DNA of 64,000 bases from Pseudomonas lundensis (GCF_002269125.1 NZ_NQKI01000026.1:1-64000); one strand, 5' to 3'; positions 1 to 8,873 are shown, counted from the stretch's first letter. Made by a program: numbers and translations. The notes: generated from the letters alone by a model not told the origin.

Positions 1-115
1 ACGGGGCTTCGGTCATCCAGCTTTTGGCCGTAAGACGGGTGCCACGGGCGGCGCGGATTTCACCTTCGCGGTGACGGGTGGACTCGGCTGGCGATTTAGG
101 GGTTGTTGAAGTCAC
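1..115 (-). CDS. hutU: Urocanate hydratase, N-terminal fragment (runs off window)
   Basis: This is the first 38 codons of urocanate hydratase, which converts urocanate to imidazolonepropionate in the cytosol, the second step of histidine degradation. The translated start ends in RGTRLTAKSWMTEAP, the conserved N-terminal signature of HutU. The start is GTG at 113-115, preceded by a good GAGGAG Shine-Dalgarno at 122-127. The rest of the gene lies beyond the left edge. Upstream are a HutC operator and a sigma54-type promoter, so it probably heads a hut catabolic operon read leftward. Seen: the N-terminal motif, the ribosome site and the promoter. Inferred: that the gene is intact outside the window. 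Confidence 0.85.
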   Translation of the reverse strand, partial: MTSTTPKSPAESTRHREGEIRAARGTRLTAKSWMTEAP

Positions 116-154
116 GGGTAACTCCTCAGCAATGGGCAGACGCACACTTATGTA

Positions 155-168
155 CTTGTACATACAAG
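155..168. promoter_or_regulatory. HutC operator upstream of hutU
   Basis: CTTGTACATACAAG is a near-perfect palindrome that matches the known HutC site of Klebsiella and Pseudomonas hut operons. It lies just downstream of the sigma54-type -12 element, over the expected transcription start of hutU. HutC bound here should block initiation until urocanate releases it. Confidence 0.8.
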
Positions 169-172
169 CATA

Positions 173-188
173 TGCAAGTAAGCGGCCA
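173..188 (-). promoter_or_regulatory. Sigma54-type promoter for hutU
   Basis: On the minus strand the sequence reads TGGCCGCTTACTTGCA, with GG and GC separated by exactly 10 bases (-24/-12 architecture). The predicted start is near 162, inside the HutC operator. The GG-N10-GC spacing and the TTGCA -12 box fit the sigma54 consensus. The promoter is inferred from sequence only. Confidence 0.6.
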
Positions 189-388
189 ATTTGGGAATTC
201 TTCCCATGAAAATGACGAGAACCCCGAAAATAGTGGTCCGGAGCACCGTGAGGGATTTTCTGGAAGGAAAGAGAGAAGGCAGAGAGATGTTACGAGAGGA
301 AATTTTTGCGCTGTTCTGAGGCATTCGGTAACAAACGGGCCCCAAGGTGAGCGCACAGCAGCGGCAGACCGCTGCTATGCGATATGCA

Positions 389-967
389 TCAGGCGGCACT
401 TAACTCAATCACACAGCAGCGCCCTGTGACGGTGATTTCCAGCAACCGATCTGCATTGCTCAATTGCAGGCAATCGTAACGGCCAAGGTGTTCATGATGG
501 GTGTTACCGACACCGACCTGGACCTGCTCGCTGGCACTGAATACCAGCACGGTGTGGGCCGAGGTGAAAAAGCGCTGCGGCGTTGTAGCCGCCAGCCATT
601 GCAGGCGGGCGCGGAAGCGATCCGGGGCGTAAATCAGGTTGAAATCGCGGATCGGCCCATCCATCAGGGTGCAGCTCACTGCGCTTTCGCCGCTGAAGGC
701 AAACGCATCGAACGGTAACAAGGCACGCGTGCGCGCGCCGTCCACTTGCAGATTCATGCCCGCGCCTTGTAGCACGCTGATGATGCGCTGATAGCCCTCA
801 AACTGCGAAAAACCGCCCGACTCGCCAATGTCAGCAATCGACAGGCGCCAGCCAAAACCTTCAAGCCCCTCACCTGCATCGCGGGTGATTTCTTCGGTGC
901 TGCCACCGCCGTTTTTCCACGGCATGCGCGGGTAATCAGCGGCGCGTAAAACGCTCAATGCATTCAT
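389..967 (-). CDS. hutD: HutD family protein
   Basis: This 192-residue HutD protein has the family N-terminus (DYPRMPWKNGGGSTEEI) and a bicupin-like fold. HutD is found with hut genes in Pseudomonas and is thought to moderate hut expression or limit over-induction; its exact biochemistry is not settled. The ATG at 965-967 overlaps the hutC stop in an ATGA, so hutC and hutD are almost certainly one translationally coupled unit. Length is typical. The downstream 270 bases to hutU hold the hut promoter and operator, and I see no other gene there. Confidence 0.9.
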   Translation of the reverse strand: MNALSVLRAADYPRMPWKNGGGSTEEITRDAGEGLEGFGWRLSIADIGESGGFSQFEGYQRIISVLQGAGMNLQVDGARTRALLPFDAFAFSGESAVSCTLMDGPIRDFNLIYAPDRFRARLQWLAATTPQRFFTSAHTVLVFSASEQVQVGVGNTHHEHLGRYDCLQLSNADRLLEITVTGRCCVIELSAA

Positions 968-1719
968 TTACTGAAACGTCCTTCAAGGCGATGGCGGGAG
1001 CCGGGATGAATCAGCCGGGCCGCCGTCACGGGCTGGCGTCCCGACCAGGTCCGACGACGAACCAGCAGGCAGGGCTCGCCGGGTTCAATTTGCAGCAGCT
1101 TGCACTCTTTCGGGTCAGCCAGAATTGCTTCGACCACGTGTTCACCCTCCGTCAACGGTGCGACTTGAGACAGATAGGCGTAAGGCGTTTGCAGGGTGAA
1201 GTCCTGCTTGAGGTAATCCGGTGCTACCAGCGCATTTACGAAACGGTCCTCAATTTGCACAGGAATTCCATTCTCGTAATGCACGATCAACGAATGAAAA
1301 ACCTTTTGCCCTTCGCGCATGTCCAGCACCGCCGCACGTTCGGAGCCGGCAGCTTCTTCGCCCAGGCTGATGACCTTGCAGCTGTGCTCATGGCCACGGG
1401 CGGCAATCTCGTCAGCGATGTTGTGAACTTCAAACAGTGCAGACTGGGTTTTGGGCTCGGCCACAAATGTGCCGACCCCTTGCATGCGGACCAGCAAGCC
1501 GTCAGCTGTCATTTCACGCAAAGCGCGGTTAATGGTCATACGGCTGAAGCCCAATTGGCTGACCAGCTCGCTTTCCGAAGGCACACGGTAATGCGGCGGC
1601 CAGTTACCACTCTTGATTTGTTGAGTGATCATCTGTTTAACGCGGGCGTACAGGGGCGCCGGACTATCGCCCATTTGGGCAGCCAGCGGGTTCACGGCAG
1701 GCGGAGTCGGCACGGGCAT
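964..1719 (-). CDS. hutC: Histidine utilisation repressor, GntR/HutC family
   Basis: HutC represses the hut genes and is released by urocanate. The protein (about 251 residues) has a GntR winged helix at about residues 20-90 (RVPSESELVSQLGFSRMTIN) and a UTRA effector domain after about residue 105. The start is uncertain. ATG at 1717-1719 sits directly against an AAGGA, while GTG at 1711-1713 in the same frame lies 6 bases after it and has better ribosome spacing. It is divergent from hutF across about 100 bases containing a second GTATATAC-type palindrome, and it is coupled to hutD by an ATGA overlap. The frame stays open well upstream, but that part overlaps hutF and is not HutC-like. Confidence 0.92.
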   Translation of the reverse strand: MPVPTPPAVNPLAAQMGDSPAPLYARVKQMITQQIKSGNWPPHYRVPSESELVSQLGFSRMTINRALREMTADGLLVRMQGVGTFVAEPKTQSALFEVHNIADEIAARGHEHSCKVISLGEEAAGSERAAVLDMREGQKVFHSLIVHYENGIPVQIEDRFVNALVAPDYLKQDFTLQTPYAYLSQVAPLTEGEHVVEAILADPKECKLLQIEPGEPCLLVRRRTWSGRQPVTAARLIHPGSRHRLEGRFSK

Positions 1720-1783
1720 TCCTTGTTGATGAGTAAAGATGCGTAGCTTGCCGGAGTTTACCGAGCAGGCAAACGTCTGTATA

Positions 1784-1793
1784 TGTATATACA
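1784..1793. promoter_or_regulatory. Putative HutC operator between hutC and hutF
   Basis: TGTATATACA is a perfect 10-base palindrome in the divergent hutC/hutF promoter region. It shares the TGTA/TACA half-sites with the operator upstream of hutU and fits the general GntR/HutC-subfamily pattern. It could control both hutF and autoregulate hutC. Confidence 0.55.
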
Positions 1794-1820
1794 AATAACA
1801 AACAATAGGGTGCGAAACCG

Positions 1821-3185
1821 ATGTCCGTCTTCTTTGCCGAACGTGCGCTGTTATCCACAGGCTGGGCGACCAATGTCCGAATAGAGATCGGTGAAGATGG
1901 CCGGCTCGCGACAATCCAGCCTGATGCCCACGCGCAAGGTGCCGAACGCTTGAATGGCCCATTGTTGCCGGGCATGCCCAACCTGCATTCCCATGCGTTC
2001 CAGCGTGCCATGGCCGGTTTGGCGGAAGTGGCTGGCAACCCCAATGACAGTTTTTGGACATGGCGCGACTTGATGTATCGCCTTGTCGGCGAAATCAGCC
2101 CGGAACAGTTGGGCATCATCGCCCGCCAGTTGTACATCGAGATGCTAAAGGCCGGTTATACCTCGGTGGCTGAATTTCACTACGTTCACCACGACCTATC
2201 AGGTAAGCCCTACACGAATCCGGCCGAGCTGGCGTTAAGAATCAGTGAGGCCGCACGCTCTACGGGCATAGGTCTGACGCTGCTACCGGTACTTTACACA
2301 CACGCCGGATTTGGGGGCCAAGCGCCAAATGACGGCCAGCGGCGTTTCATCAACAGCACAGAGCATTACCTGAAATTGCAGCAACAGTTAGCGCCGTTGC
2401 TGGCCGGGCAACCGGCTCAAGCCCTGGGCGTGTGTTTTCACTCGTTGCGCGCTGTGACCCCGGAGCAAATCCATGAGGTCATGAGCGCCAGCAATAGCAC
2501 GTGCCCGGTACACATACACATCGCGGAACAGCAGAAAGAAGTGGATGACTGCCTGAGCTGGAGCGGCAAACGTCCGATCGAGTGGTTGTATGACAACGTT
2601 GAGGTCGATGCACGCTGGTGCCTGGTGCATGCCACCCACGCCAACGCTGACGAAGTGACGCGCATGGCGCGTAGCCAGGCCGTTGCCGGGTTGTGCCTGA
2701 CCACCGAAGCCAATCTGGGCGACGGTATTTTCCCGGCAGTGAACTATCTGGCACAGGGCGGCCGCCTGGGGATTGGTTCCGACAGCCACGTCTCCTTGAG
2801 CGTGGTGGAAGAACTTCGCTGGCTGGAGTACGGCCAGCGCTTGCGCGACCAGCGCCGTAACCGGTTGCATCGCGCCGGTCAGCCCATGGTGGGGCGTACG
2901 CTGTTTGACGCGGCGCTGGCTGGAGGCGCGCAAGCCATGGGGCAACCGGTTGCCGGGCTGGCGGTAGGCCAACGCGCCGATTGGCTTGTGCTGGACGGCA
3001 ACGACCCGTATCTGGCCACGGCACACGAAGATGCCATCCTCAACCGCTGGCTGTTTGCAGGCGGTGATCGTCAGGTGCGTGATGTGCTGGTCAATGGCAA
3101 GTGGGTAGTGCGTGAGGGTCACCATGCTGATGAAATCGAAAGCAGCCAAGACTTTACCCGCGTGCTCAAAGCGCTATTGGGGTAA
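1821..3185 (+). CDS. hutF: Formimidoylglutamate deiminase
   Basis: HutF deiminates N-formimino-L-glutamate to N-formyl-L-glutamate in the five-step Pseudomonas histidine pathway, in the cytosol. The 454-residue protein is of usual family length and belongs to the amidohydrolase superfamily. The metal-binding HSH lies at residues 56-58 (NLHSHAFQRAM), with further conserved HIAEQ, LVHATH and GSDSH motifs. It is divergent from hutC and shares the operator region at 1784-1793. The Shine-Dalgarno is weak. About 120 bases follow before the next gene, ending in a hairpin that belongs to that gene's leader. Confidence 0.95.
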   Translation: MSVFFAERALLSTGWATNVRIEIGEDGRLATIQPDAHAQGAERLNGPLLPGMPNLHSHAFQRAMAGLAEVAGNPNDSFWTWRDLMYRLVGEISPEQLGIIARQLYIEMLKAGYTSVAEFHYVHHDLSGKPYTNPAELALRISEAARSTGIGLTLLPVLYTHAGFGGQAPNDGQRRFINSTEHYLKLQQQLAPLLAGQPAQALGVCFHSLRAVTPEQIHEVMSASNSTCPVHIHIAEQQKEVDDCLSWSGKRPIEWLYDNVEVDARWCLVHATHANADEVTRMARSQAVAGLCLTTEANLGDGIFPAVNYLAQGGRLGIGSDSHVSLSVVEELRWLEYGQRLRDQRRNRLHRAGQPMVGRTLFDAALAGGAQAMGQPVAGLAVGQRADWLVLDGNDPYLATAHEDAILNRWLFAGGDRQVRDVLVNGKWVVREGHHADEIESSQDFTRVLKALLG

Positions 3186-3271
3186 GCCAGCAACAGTGAC
3201 TGCAAACAGCTAAGGAAAGTATTCCCATAGCGGCCAAATCTCCTTCTGATGCAGGAGCTTTCCGATCGTTA

Positions 3272-3299
3272 CCTTGCGTTCTCTCCAATGAACGCAAGG
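3272..3299 (+). promoter_or_regulatory. Leader hairpin covering the Shine-Dalgarno of the next gene
   Basis: CCTTGCGTT (3272-3280) and AACGCAAGG (3291-3299) form a perfect 9-bp stem with a 10-base loop. The right arm includes AAGG of the AAGGA ribosome site (3296-3300) that serves the GTG at 3307. If it forms in the mRNA, it would hide the ribosome site. Confidence 0.55.
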
Positions 3300-3306
3300 A
3301 TTTATC

Positions 3307-4437
3307 GTGACTACTGTAACTGTTTACTTCTGCGGCACCGGCTCCACCAAGTTCGACGCGACCCACGAGAACTATTGGAATGGCGAGCTGATTTCGACGC
3401 TGGCGTCCCACAGCACAGGTCGTGAGTTTGCTGAGTGGATCGTCGTCGATGGCCCCGGCAGCGGCAACTTGCAAGCCGATGAGATGTTCGTGCAAAACAA
3501 GGAATACGGCATGACCGGCAGCCTGTTCGGCAACGGCTGGGAAGAGAACGTGAAGCACGCGCTGAGCATTCTCAAAGGCAAGTGCGAATGGCAACGCGAG
3601 AAGCTCACCGAAGCGGAATATAACCGTCTCAAAGCGGCCGGTATCCCGATCGAAGACGTGACCGTTACCGGTTCATGGATGTGGCGCAAATACGATTACG
3701 GCAACCGCAGCGTGACCCAGCAACAACTGCAAGAGCAGTTGATCAAAACCTTCCGCAAGGACGGCGTGATTCCGACCAAGGTCAATCTGGTGGGCTGGAG
3801 TCGCGGCGCCGTCAGTTGCCACATGTTGGCTAACGCCATGCTCAACGACAGTGAGCTGAAAAACATTGCGGTCAACATTTTCGCCGTGGACCCGGTGCCG
3901 GGCCCGCTTAACTTCCAGAATTCGCGGGTTGAGCTGGGTAAAAACGTTCAGGAGTACGTGGGCTTTTTCGCCCGTGACGAACGCTCCAAAGGGTTTTCTT
4001 GCGTGGTCCCGGAAACGGCATCCAATACGCGCGTCCACATTTACCCAATGGCCGGGCGCCATGCCACGCTGGTGGGCAACGCTGCGCCTGATGGTGACAA
4101 AGGCGCCAAGGTGCTGGTCGCGCCAGGGATGGTGGTGCGTCATTTCGCAGAAACCTGCCTGACCCGCTGGGACGTGGCGCTGGATAAGCGCTTGAACCTG
4201 TCTGCTGCGGATCTGGAAGCCCAGCACAAAGCCATCGTCAGTGACGATGCGAAATACGCCGCGATGCATAAGTCTTCCTACACCAAAATCACGGAGTCGG
4301 AGAAAAACGAACGTTACGCATCACTGGGCAGCAAAGGCATCGCCTTCAGCGCCATTAAAGGTGCGCCTTACCAGCCAGTGGCCGGTTTGTCGCAGAGCCT
4401 TGCGTACAGCCCCAACACCTACAAAGACATCCTTTGA
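3307..4437 (+). CDS. Uncharacterised alpha/beta hydrolase (lipase-like)
   Basis: The 376-residue protein has no signal peptide or membrane segment. GWSRG at residues 163-167 is a nucleophile elbow (Ser165) after a hydrophobic strand. Asp195 (FAVDPVPGP) and His252 (MAGRHATLVG) are plausible partners of a catalytic triad. The GxSRG elbow and the N-terminal GTG region resemble the DUF2235/Tle-like lipase group and some secreted bacterial hydrolases, but I cannot assign a family or substrate. It starts with GTG 6 bases after AAGGA, and that ribosome site sits in a hairpin. It stands alone between hutF and a helicase gene on the other strand, so context gives no pathway. A cytosolic or secreted lipase or esterase are both possible. 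Confidence 0.7.
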   Translation: MTTVTVYFCGTGSTKFDATHENYWNGELISTLASHSTGREFAEWIVVDGPGSGNLQADEMFVQNKEYGMTGSLFGNGWEENVKHALSILKGKCEWQREKLTEAEYNRLKAAGIPIEDVTVTGSWMWRKYDYGNRSVTQQQLQEQLIKTFRKDGVIPTKVNLVGWSRGAVSCHMLANAMLNDSELKNIAVNIFAVDPVPGPLNFQNSRVELGKNVQEYVGFFARDERSKGFSCVVPETASNTRVHIYPMAGRHATLVGNAAPDGDKGAKVLVAPGMVVRHFAETCLTRWDVALDKRLNLSAADLEAQHKAIVSDDAKYAAMHKSSYTKITESEKNERYASLGSKGIAFSAIKGAPYQPVAGLSQSLAYSPNTYKDIL

Positions 4438-4501
4438 TGTAACGCGTTGAAGCCAACCCTCAGGGATGGGGGTTGGCACGTTCGTGTGCCTGAGGTTCGG
4501 G

Positions 4502-6439
4502 TCAAGCCCCTTGCACATACCGCGCGGCCCAATCGCGAACTTCAGCGTAGGGATACAGCTCAAGGGCGGCAAACCCCGGAATGGCACGGGCTTTCATCTT
4601 GGTAAACATGGGCACGTTGATACCGCACAAGAAGCGGGTCAGCCGTTCTGCCGGGGGATAACAGCCCGTGTATTCCTGATGCCTGTGGATAAACGGGCCG
4701 CATAAGCCTTCAACGTTTTTATCCACAAGCGGCGCAAGCGGTGGCGGCTCAGGCAATTGCGCCACCTGCCCGGCGCAAACCGAACAATGCCCGCAACGTT
4801 GCGGTGCATTGTAGTCGCCAAAATACTGCGCCAAGCGATAGCTCAAGCACGTGTCGCTGGCAAACAGCGCCAACATGGCGTGAATGCGCGCGATTTCTGC
4901 ACGTTCATGGGCCGTAAAGTAGCGATGCAGCTCCAGGCTCAGCGCATCCACGTCCACCTCGTTCACCAGCACGCTGTAAACGTCGGTCATCTGCTTACTT
5001 TCGAGCTCAATCCAGCCTTTCTCCTGAAAATAGTCCAGCGCCTTGACCACGCGATTGCGCTCAGCCTGATGCTGTTCATACAGCGCATCGAAATTTACCG
5101 TCCACCAGGTTCGGGCGCGGCTGGAGGTCTGAATGATGCCCGACACAAAATCCCGGCGTTCGCCTTCAAACTGGGCCAACAAGGCCTCGGGCTCGATCAG
5201 GCACTTGAAACGGTACTCCGCGAAGTAGGCATAGCGCGGTGCAATCAGGCCACGCAGTTCCAGTTGCACCAACAGGGTTTTCAGGGGCAACTGACGGATA
5301 TTGCTCTGATCGGACAAGGGCAGGAGCATAAATTCCCACTGCCCCTCCGCGATTGCCGCACGCACGTCTTCCAGTACCGTGCGAATGCCTTGCAGCTCGG
5401 GGGTGTCGCCATAGACGAAGTTCTCCAGCACATTGAGGCTGTCCCGGTTGGCCAGCACCAGGCAATCCGACGCCTGGCCATCGCGCCCTGCCCGCCCGAT
5501 TTCCTGGCTGTAATTTTCGATCGACTTGGGCAGGTCAAAATGCACCACATTGCGGATGTCACTTTTGTCGATGCCCATGCCAAAGGCGATGGTGGCAACG
5601 ATGCAGTTCAACTGCCCGCCCATGAACTGACGCTGAATACTTTCGCGCTGATCGTGGGGCAAACCGGCGTGATAGGCACTGGCGCTGACGCCGTGCTGAT
5701 TCAGGTGCTGAGCGATGTGCTCGGCCGTCTTCTGCAAGGTGACGTAGACAATACTCGGTTGGCCCTGACGCTCACCCATCCACTGCACCAACCGCTGGCG
5801 CTTGGCAGCACCGGTGACAGGTTCGACCCACAGATTGAGGTTAGCGCGGTAAAAACCGGTGGTGACGACATCGGCATCAGCAATCGCGAACTTGGTTTGC
5901 ATGTCCACAATGACCACAGGCGTGGCGGTGGCCGTAAGCAACAACACTTGGGGGATATTGAACTGGCGCTGATAGTCCGGAAGCTTCAAATAGTCAGGAC
6001 GGAAATTATGGCCCCATTCGGAAATACAGTGCGCCTCGTCTACCACCAGCAAAGAAATCGGAACTTGCTGCAGAAAATTTCGGAAGCGCTCGTTTTTCAA
6101 GCGCTCAACCGAAATCATCAAAATTTTCAACTCCCCCGACTTGGCCCGCGCCATCACCGAACTGGCCTCATCGCGGCCCTGTGCCGAGTCAATACTGGCC
6201 GCCGGGATGCCGTGACGCTGGAGAAACGCCAGTTGATCCTGCATCAGTGCCAGCAGCGGCGAGACCACCAGCGTCAGGTGCGGCAACAGCAAAGCCGGCA
6301 ACTGATAGCACAGCGACTTCCCGGAGCCCGTGGGAAAAATCGCAGCCGCTGAGCGCCCCGCCAACACCGCACGGATGGCCGCCTCCTGGCCGGGACGAAA
6401 TTGTGGATAACCGAAAACCTGTTCCAGGGTGTTGTGCAT
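4502..6439 (-). CDS. RecQ-family ATP-dependent DNA helicase lacking HRDC
   Basis: This is a superfamily 2 3'-5' DNA helicase of about 645 residues. Walker A is FPTGSGKS (Lys41), the DEAH box is at about 134-137 followed by CISEWGHNFRPDY, the RecQ signature, and the Cys-rich zinc region (CGHCSVC) follows the winged-helix part. The C-terminus after the zinc motif is not an HRDC domain, so this looks like a second RecQ-type enzyme rather than the canonical Pseudomonas RecQ. The start is taken at ATG 6437-6439, just before the conserved YPQFRPGQ; the frame is open 37 codons further upstream without family similarity. It is convergent with the hydrolase gene. Confidence 0.85.
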   Translation of the reverse strand: MHNTLEQVFGYPQFRPGQEAAIRAVLAGRSAAAIFPTGSGKSLCYQLPALLLPHLTLVVSPLLALMQDQLAFLQRHGIPAASIDSAQGRDEASSVMARAKSGELKILMISVERLKNERFRNFLQQVPISLLVVDEAHCISEWGHNFRPDYLKLPDYQRQFNIPQVLLLTATATPVVIVDMQTKFAIADADVVTTGFYRANLNLWVEPVTGAAKRQRLVQWMGERQGQPSIVYVTLQKTAEHIAQHLNQHGVSASAYHAGLPHDQRESIQRQFMGGQLNCIVATIAFGMGIDKSDIRNVVHFDLPKSIENYSQEIGRAGRDGQASDCLVLANRDSLNVLENFVYGDTPELQGIRTVLEDVRAAIAEGQWEFMLLPLSDQSNIRQLPLKTLLVQLELRGLIAPRYAYFAEYRFKCLIEPEALLAQFEGERRDFVSGIIQTSSRARTWWTVNFDALYEQHQAERNRVVKALDYFQEKGWIELESKQMTDVYSVLVNEVDVDALSLELHRYFTAHERAEIARIHAMLALFASDTCLSYRLAQYFGDYNAPQRCGHCSVCAGQVAQLPEPPPLAPLVDKNVEGLCGPFIHRHQEYTGCYPPAERLTRFLCGINVPMFTKMKARAIPGFAALELYPYAEVRDWAARYVQGA

Positions 6440-6872
6440 CACTGTCACTCCATTGACCGTTGCAAAGCCCGCCAGGCTAACGCCCGCTGCGCAACGGATC
6501 GAGAAAAGGTCAGGGGAAATTGAAAGGGAATGATACAGGGTCGAGTTCAACTGTTCGGTGTTGATCGACGAAGGCAGACCTTCAGCCAGGCAGGTTTACT
6601 CCCGCTATTCCAACGAACATCCAGGGTCGTCGAATGTTGAAAAGTAGACATTTTTACTGGATGCATTCCGTCTGCCGTCCAAGAGATATAGGGCAGCCAA
6701 TGTGAGCACGCGCAAATCGAATGCAGGCCGACGAGGCTGAAGGTAAGCTCGCCCGCAATGACGGTGAGCCGAACACTGCGCTTATGACGAGCACGGCCAT
6801 TTTCGATTGCAAGCCGGTACAACTGGGTAACTGCGTTGTACTTCATCAACCTTGGGTTTACGGACACACCAC
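6440..6872. other. Intergenic stretch without a convincing gene
   Basis: These 433 bases lie between the divergent RecQ-like helicase and DUF1493 genes. A 106-codon minus-strand frame (6547-6867) exists but has no recognisable domain or good ribosome site. Promoters for both flanking genes must lie here, but I see no clear box. Confidence 0.5.
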
Positions 6873-7223
6873 ATGAAACTCGCCACCGACCTCCCCGACA
6901 CGCCCGCCTTGCGTGAGCTGTTGCAATTGCTGCATGAAGAAATCGGTCTGCCAGAGCACAAAACCGTCAGCCTGAAGACGTCGATCAACCTTGATCTGGG
7001 CTGCAATGGCCGGGACGCCCAACAGTTGATGGAGGCGCTGGAAGAGCGCTTCGGGCTGACGCTGGAGGATTACGACGCCTATCGCTACTTTCAGCCTGCG
7101 GGGCATGACCCGCATCTCAAGCGCAGTGCCAAGGGCCGCGAAAGCAAAGTGCCCTTGACGATTGGCATGCTGTACGCGGCAATTGTGGCGCAGCACTGGG
7201 ATACCGACAGCCTTGAAGCCTGA
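6873..7223 (+). CDS. DUF1493 acyl-carrier-like protein
   Basis: This 116-residue protein shows the DUF1493 pattern: SINLDLGCNGRDAQQLMEAL at about residues 36-55, then FGLTLEDYDAYRYFQPAG. DUF1493 resembles acyl carrier proteins, but the D-S-L phosphopantetheine serine is replaced (GCNGRDA), so carrier function is doubtful. ATG at 6873 is preferred to an in-frame upstream start at 6852 because the domain begins directly after it. It ends before a strong bidirectional terminator shared with pckA. Role unknown. Confidence 0.7.
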   Translation: MKLATDLPDTPALRELLQLLHEEIGLPEHKTVSLKTSINLDLGCNGRDAQQLMEALEERFGLTLEDYDAYRYFQPAGHDPHLKRSAKGRESKVPLTIGMLYAAIVAQHWDTDSLEA

Positions 7224-7235
7224 TTAACAGGTACA

Positions 7236-7264
7236 AAAAAGCCGCCTTCTCAGGCGGCTTTTTG
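7236..7264. terminator. Bidirectional Rho-independent terminator
   Basis: AAGCCGCCT (7239-7247) pairs with AGGCGGCTT (7252-7260), flanked by A-run and T-run. It lies between the convergent DUF1493 and pckA genes. Confidence 0.9.
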
Positions 7265-7289
7265 GTCAATCAGCATTCGGTACGAAGGT

Positions 7290-8831
7290 TTACGCCTTCG
7301 GACCGGCAGCCTTGATTGCATCGCTCACGTCGAACTTCTTGAAGTTTTCGGTGAACAGGCCAGCCAATGCTTTGGCGGCTTCGTCGTACGCGGCTTTGTC
7401 AGCCCAAGTGTTGCGCGGGTTGAGCAGTACAGTGTCGACGCCCGGTACGGCTTTTGGCACGTCCAGGTTGATGATGTCCAGGTGCTCGGTTTCAGCACCG
7501 ATCAGCGCGCCGCTCTGGATCGCAGCGATCACGGCACGGGTGGTCGGGATGTTGAAACGCTTGCCTACGCCGTAGCCACCGCCGGTCCAGCCGGTGTTGA
7601 CCAGGTAAACCTTGGAGCCGAAACCGCGGATACGTTTGATCAGCAGCTCAGCGTATTCACCGGCAGGACGCGGGAAGAATGGCGCGCCGAAGCACGTCGA
7701 GAACGTCGACTTGATGCCGCTGCCCGAACCCATTTCAGTCGAGCCTACCAGTGCGGTGTAGCCAGACAGGAAGTGGTAAGCCGCTTGTTCTTCGCTGAGG
7801 ATCGACACTGGCGGCAGTACGCCAGTCAGGTCACACGTCAGGAAGATCACGGCGTTAGGTTCGCCACCCAGGTTCAGCGGGGCGCGCTTTTCAATCAGTT
7901 CACGCGGGTAAGCGGCGCGGCTATTCTGCGTCAGGCTGTCATCCGCATAGTCAGGCTTTTTGTTGGCGTCGAGTACGACGTTTTCCAGAACGGCGCCGTG
8001 CTGGATCGCTTTCCAGATGACCGGCTCGTTTTTCTCGGACAGGTCGATGCACTTGGCATAGCAACCGCCTTCGATGTTGAACACCACGCCCACACCCCAA
8101 CCGTGTTCGTCGTCACCGATCAGGTAACGGCTTTCATCAGCCGACAAGGTGGTTTTACCGGTGCCGGACAGACCGAAGAACAGGGTCACGTCGCCGTCTT
8201 CGCCCATGTTGGCCGCGCAGTGCATAGGCAGGACGTCAACGGCTGGCAGCAGGAAGTTCTGAACCGAGAACAGGGCTTTTTTCATTTCGCCGGCGTAACG
8301 CATGCCAGCGATCAATACTTTTTTGGCCGCGAAGTTGATGATCACGCAACCGTCAGAGTGGGTGCCATCACGCTCAGGCTCGCACACGAAGTTCGGTGCG
8401 TTGATCACTTGCCACTCATCTTTGCCAGCCGGGTTGTATTGTTCCGGGTTGATGAACAGGCAACGACCAAACAGGTTGTGCCAAGCGGTTTCGGTGGTCA
8501 TTTTCACGGGCAGGTAGTGCGCCGGGTCAGAACCTACATGAACGTGGGAAACGAAACGCTCGCGCTCACCGAGGTAGGCCGCAACGCGGTCCCACAGTGC
8601 GTCGAACTTGTCAGCCGGGAACTTGCGGTTGATCGGGCCCCAGGCAATGGCGTCCTGAGTAGTAGGCTCTTCAACGATGAAGCGGTCAGCTGGCGAACGG
8701 CCGGTACGGTGGCCCGTTTTAACAACCAGTGCGCCATTGTCGGCAAGCTCACCTTCACCACGGCTCAGGGCTTCTTTGACCAGATCGTCGATGCTCAGAT
8801 CGGTGTACACGGCGTTATTAGCTTGCGTCAT
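7290..8831 (-). CDS. pckA: Phosphoenolpyruvate carboxykinase (ATP)
   Basis: PckA converts oxaloacetate and ATP to phosphoenolpyruvate, CO2 and ADP, the entry step of gluconeogenesis when cells grow on organic acids or amino acids. The 513-residue cytosolic enzyme carries the kinase-1a P-loop GLSGTGKTTLS at residues 220-230 and the metal-binding LIGDDEHGW at 237-245. A GGGGA ribosome site lies just upstream of the ATG. The 179-base gap to hslO holds an inverted repeat at 8874-8898. Gene order pckA-hslO matches other Pseudomonas. Confidence 0.97.
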   Translation of the reverse strand: MTQANNAVYTDLSIDDLVKEALSRGEGELADNGALVVKTGHRTGRSPADRFIVEEPTTQDAIAWGPINRKFPADKFDALWDRVAAYLGERERFVSHVHVGSDPAHYLPVKMTTETAWHNLFGRCLFINPEQYNPAGKDEWQVINAPNFVCEPERDGTHSDGCVIINFAAKKVLIAGMRYAGEMKKALFSVQNFLLPAVDVLPMHCAANMGEDGDVTLFFGLSGTGKTTLSADESRYLIGDDEHGWGVGVVFNIEGGCYAKCIDLSEKNEPVIWKAIQHGAVLENVVLDANKKPDYADDSLTQNSRAAYPRELIEKRAPLNLGGEPNAVIFLTCDLTGVLPPVSILSEEQAAYHFLSGYTALVGSTEMGSGSGIKSTFSTCFGAPFFPRPAGEYAELLIKRIRGFGSKVYLVNTGWTGGGYGVGKRFNIPTTRAVIAAIQSGALIGAETEHLDIINLDVPKAVPGVDTVLLNPRNTWADKAAYDEAAKALAGLFTENFKKFDVSDAIKAAGPKA

Positions 8832-8873
8832 GAGGTTCCCCGTCGGCCATTGGCCGATTGCGCCAAACGTTTT

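Noticed and set aside
4684..4727. Two perfect DnaA boxes (TTATCCACA) in opposite orientation, 27 bases apart, and a third at 1851
   Set aside because: They lie inside the RecQ-like and hutF coding regions (for example the FIHR codons), no other origin feature is near, and the pattern can arise by chance.
6547..6867. 106-codon minus-strand frame between the RecQ-like and DUF1493 genes
   Set aside because: No domain, no good ribosome site, and it starts within the next gene's leader.
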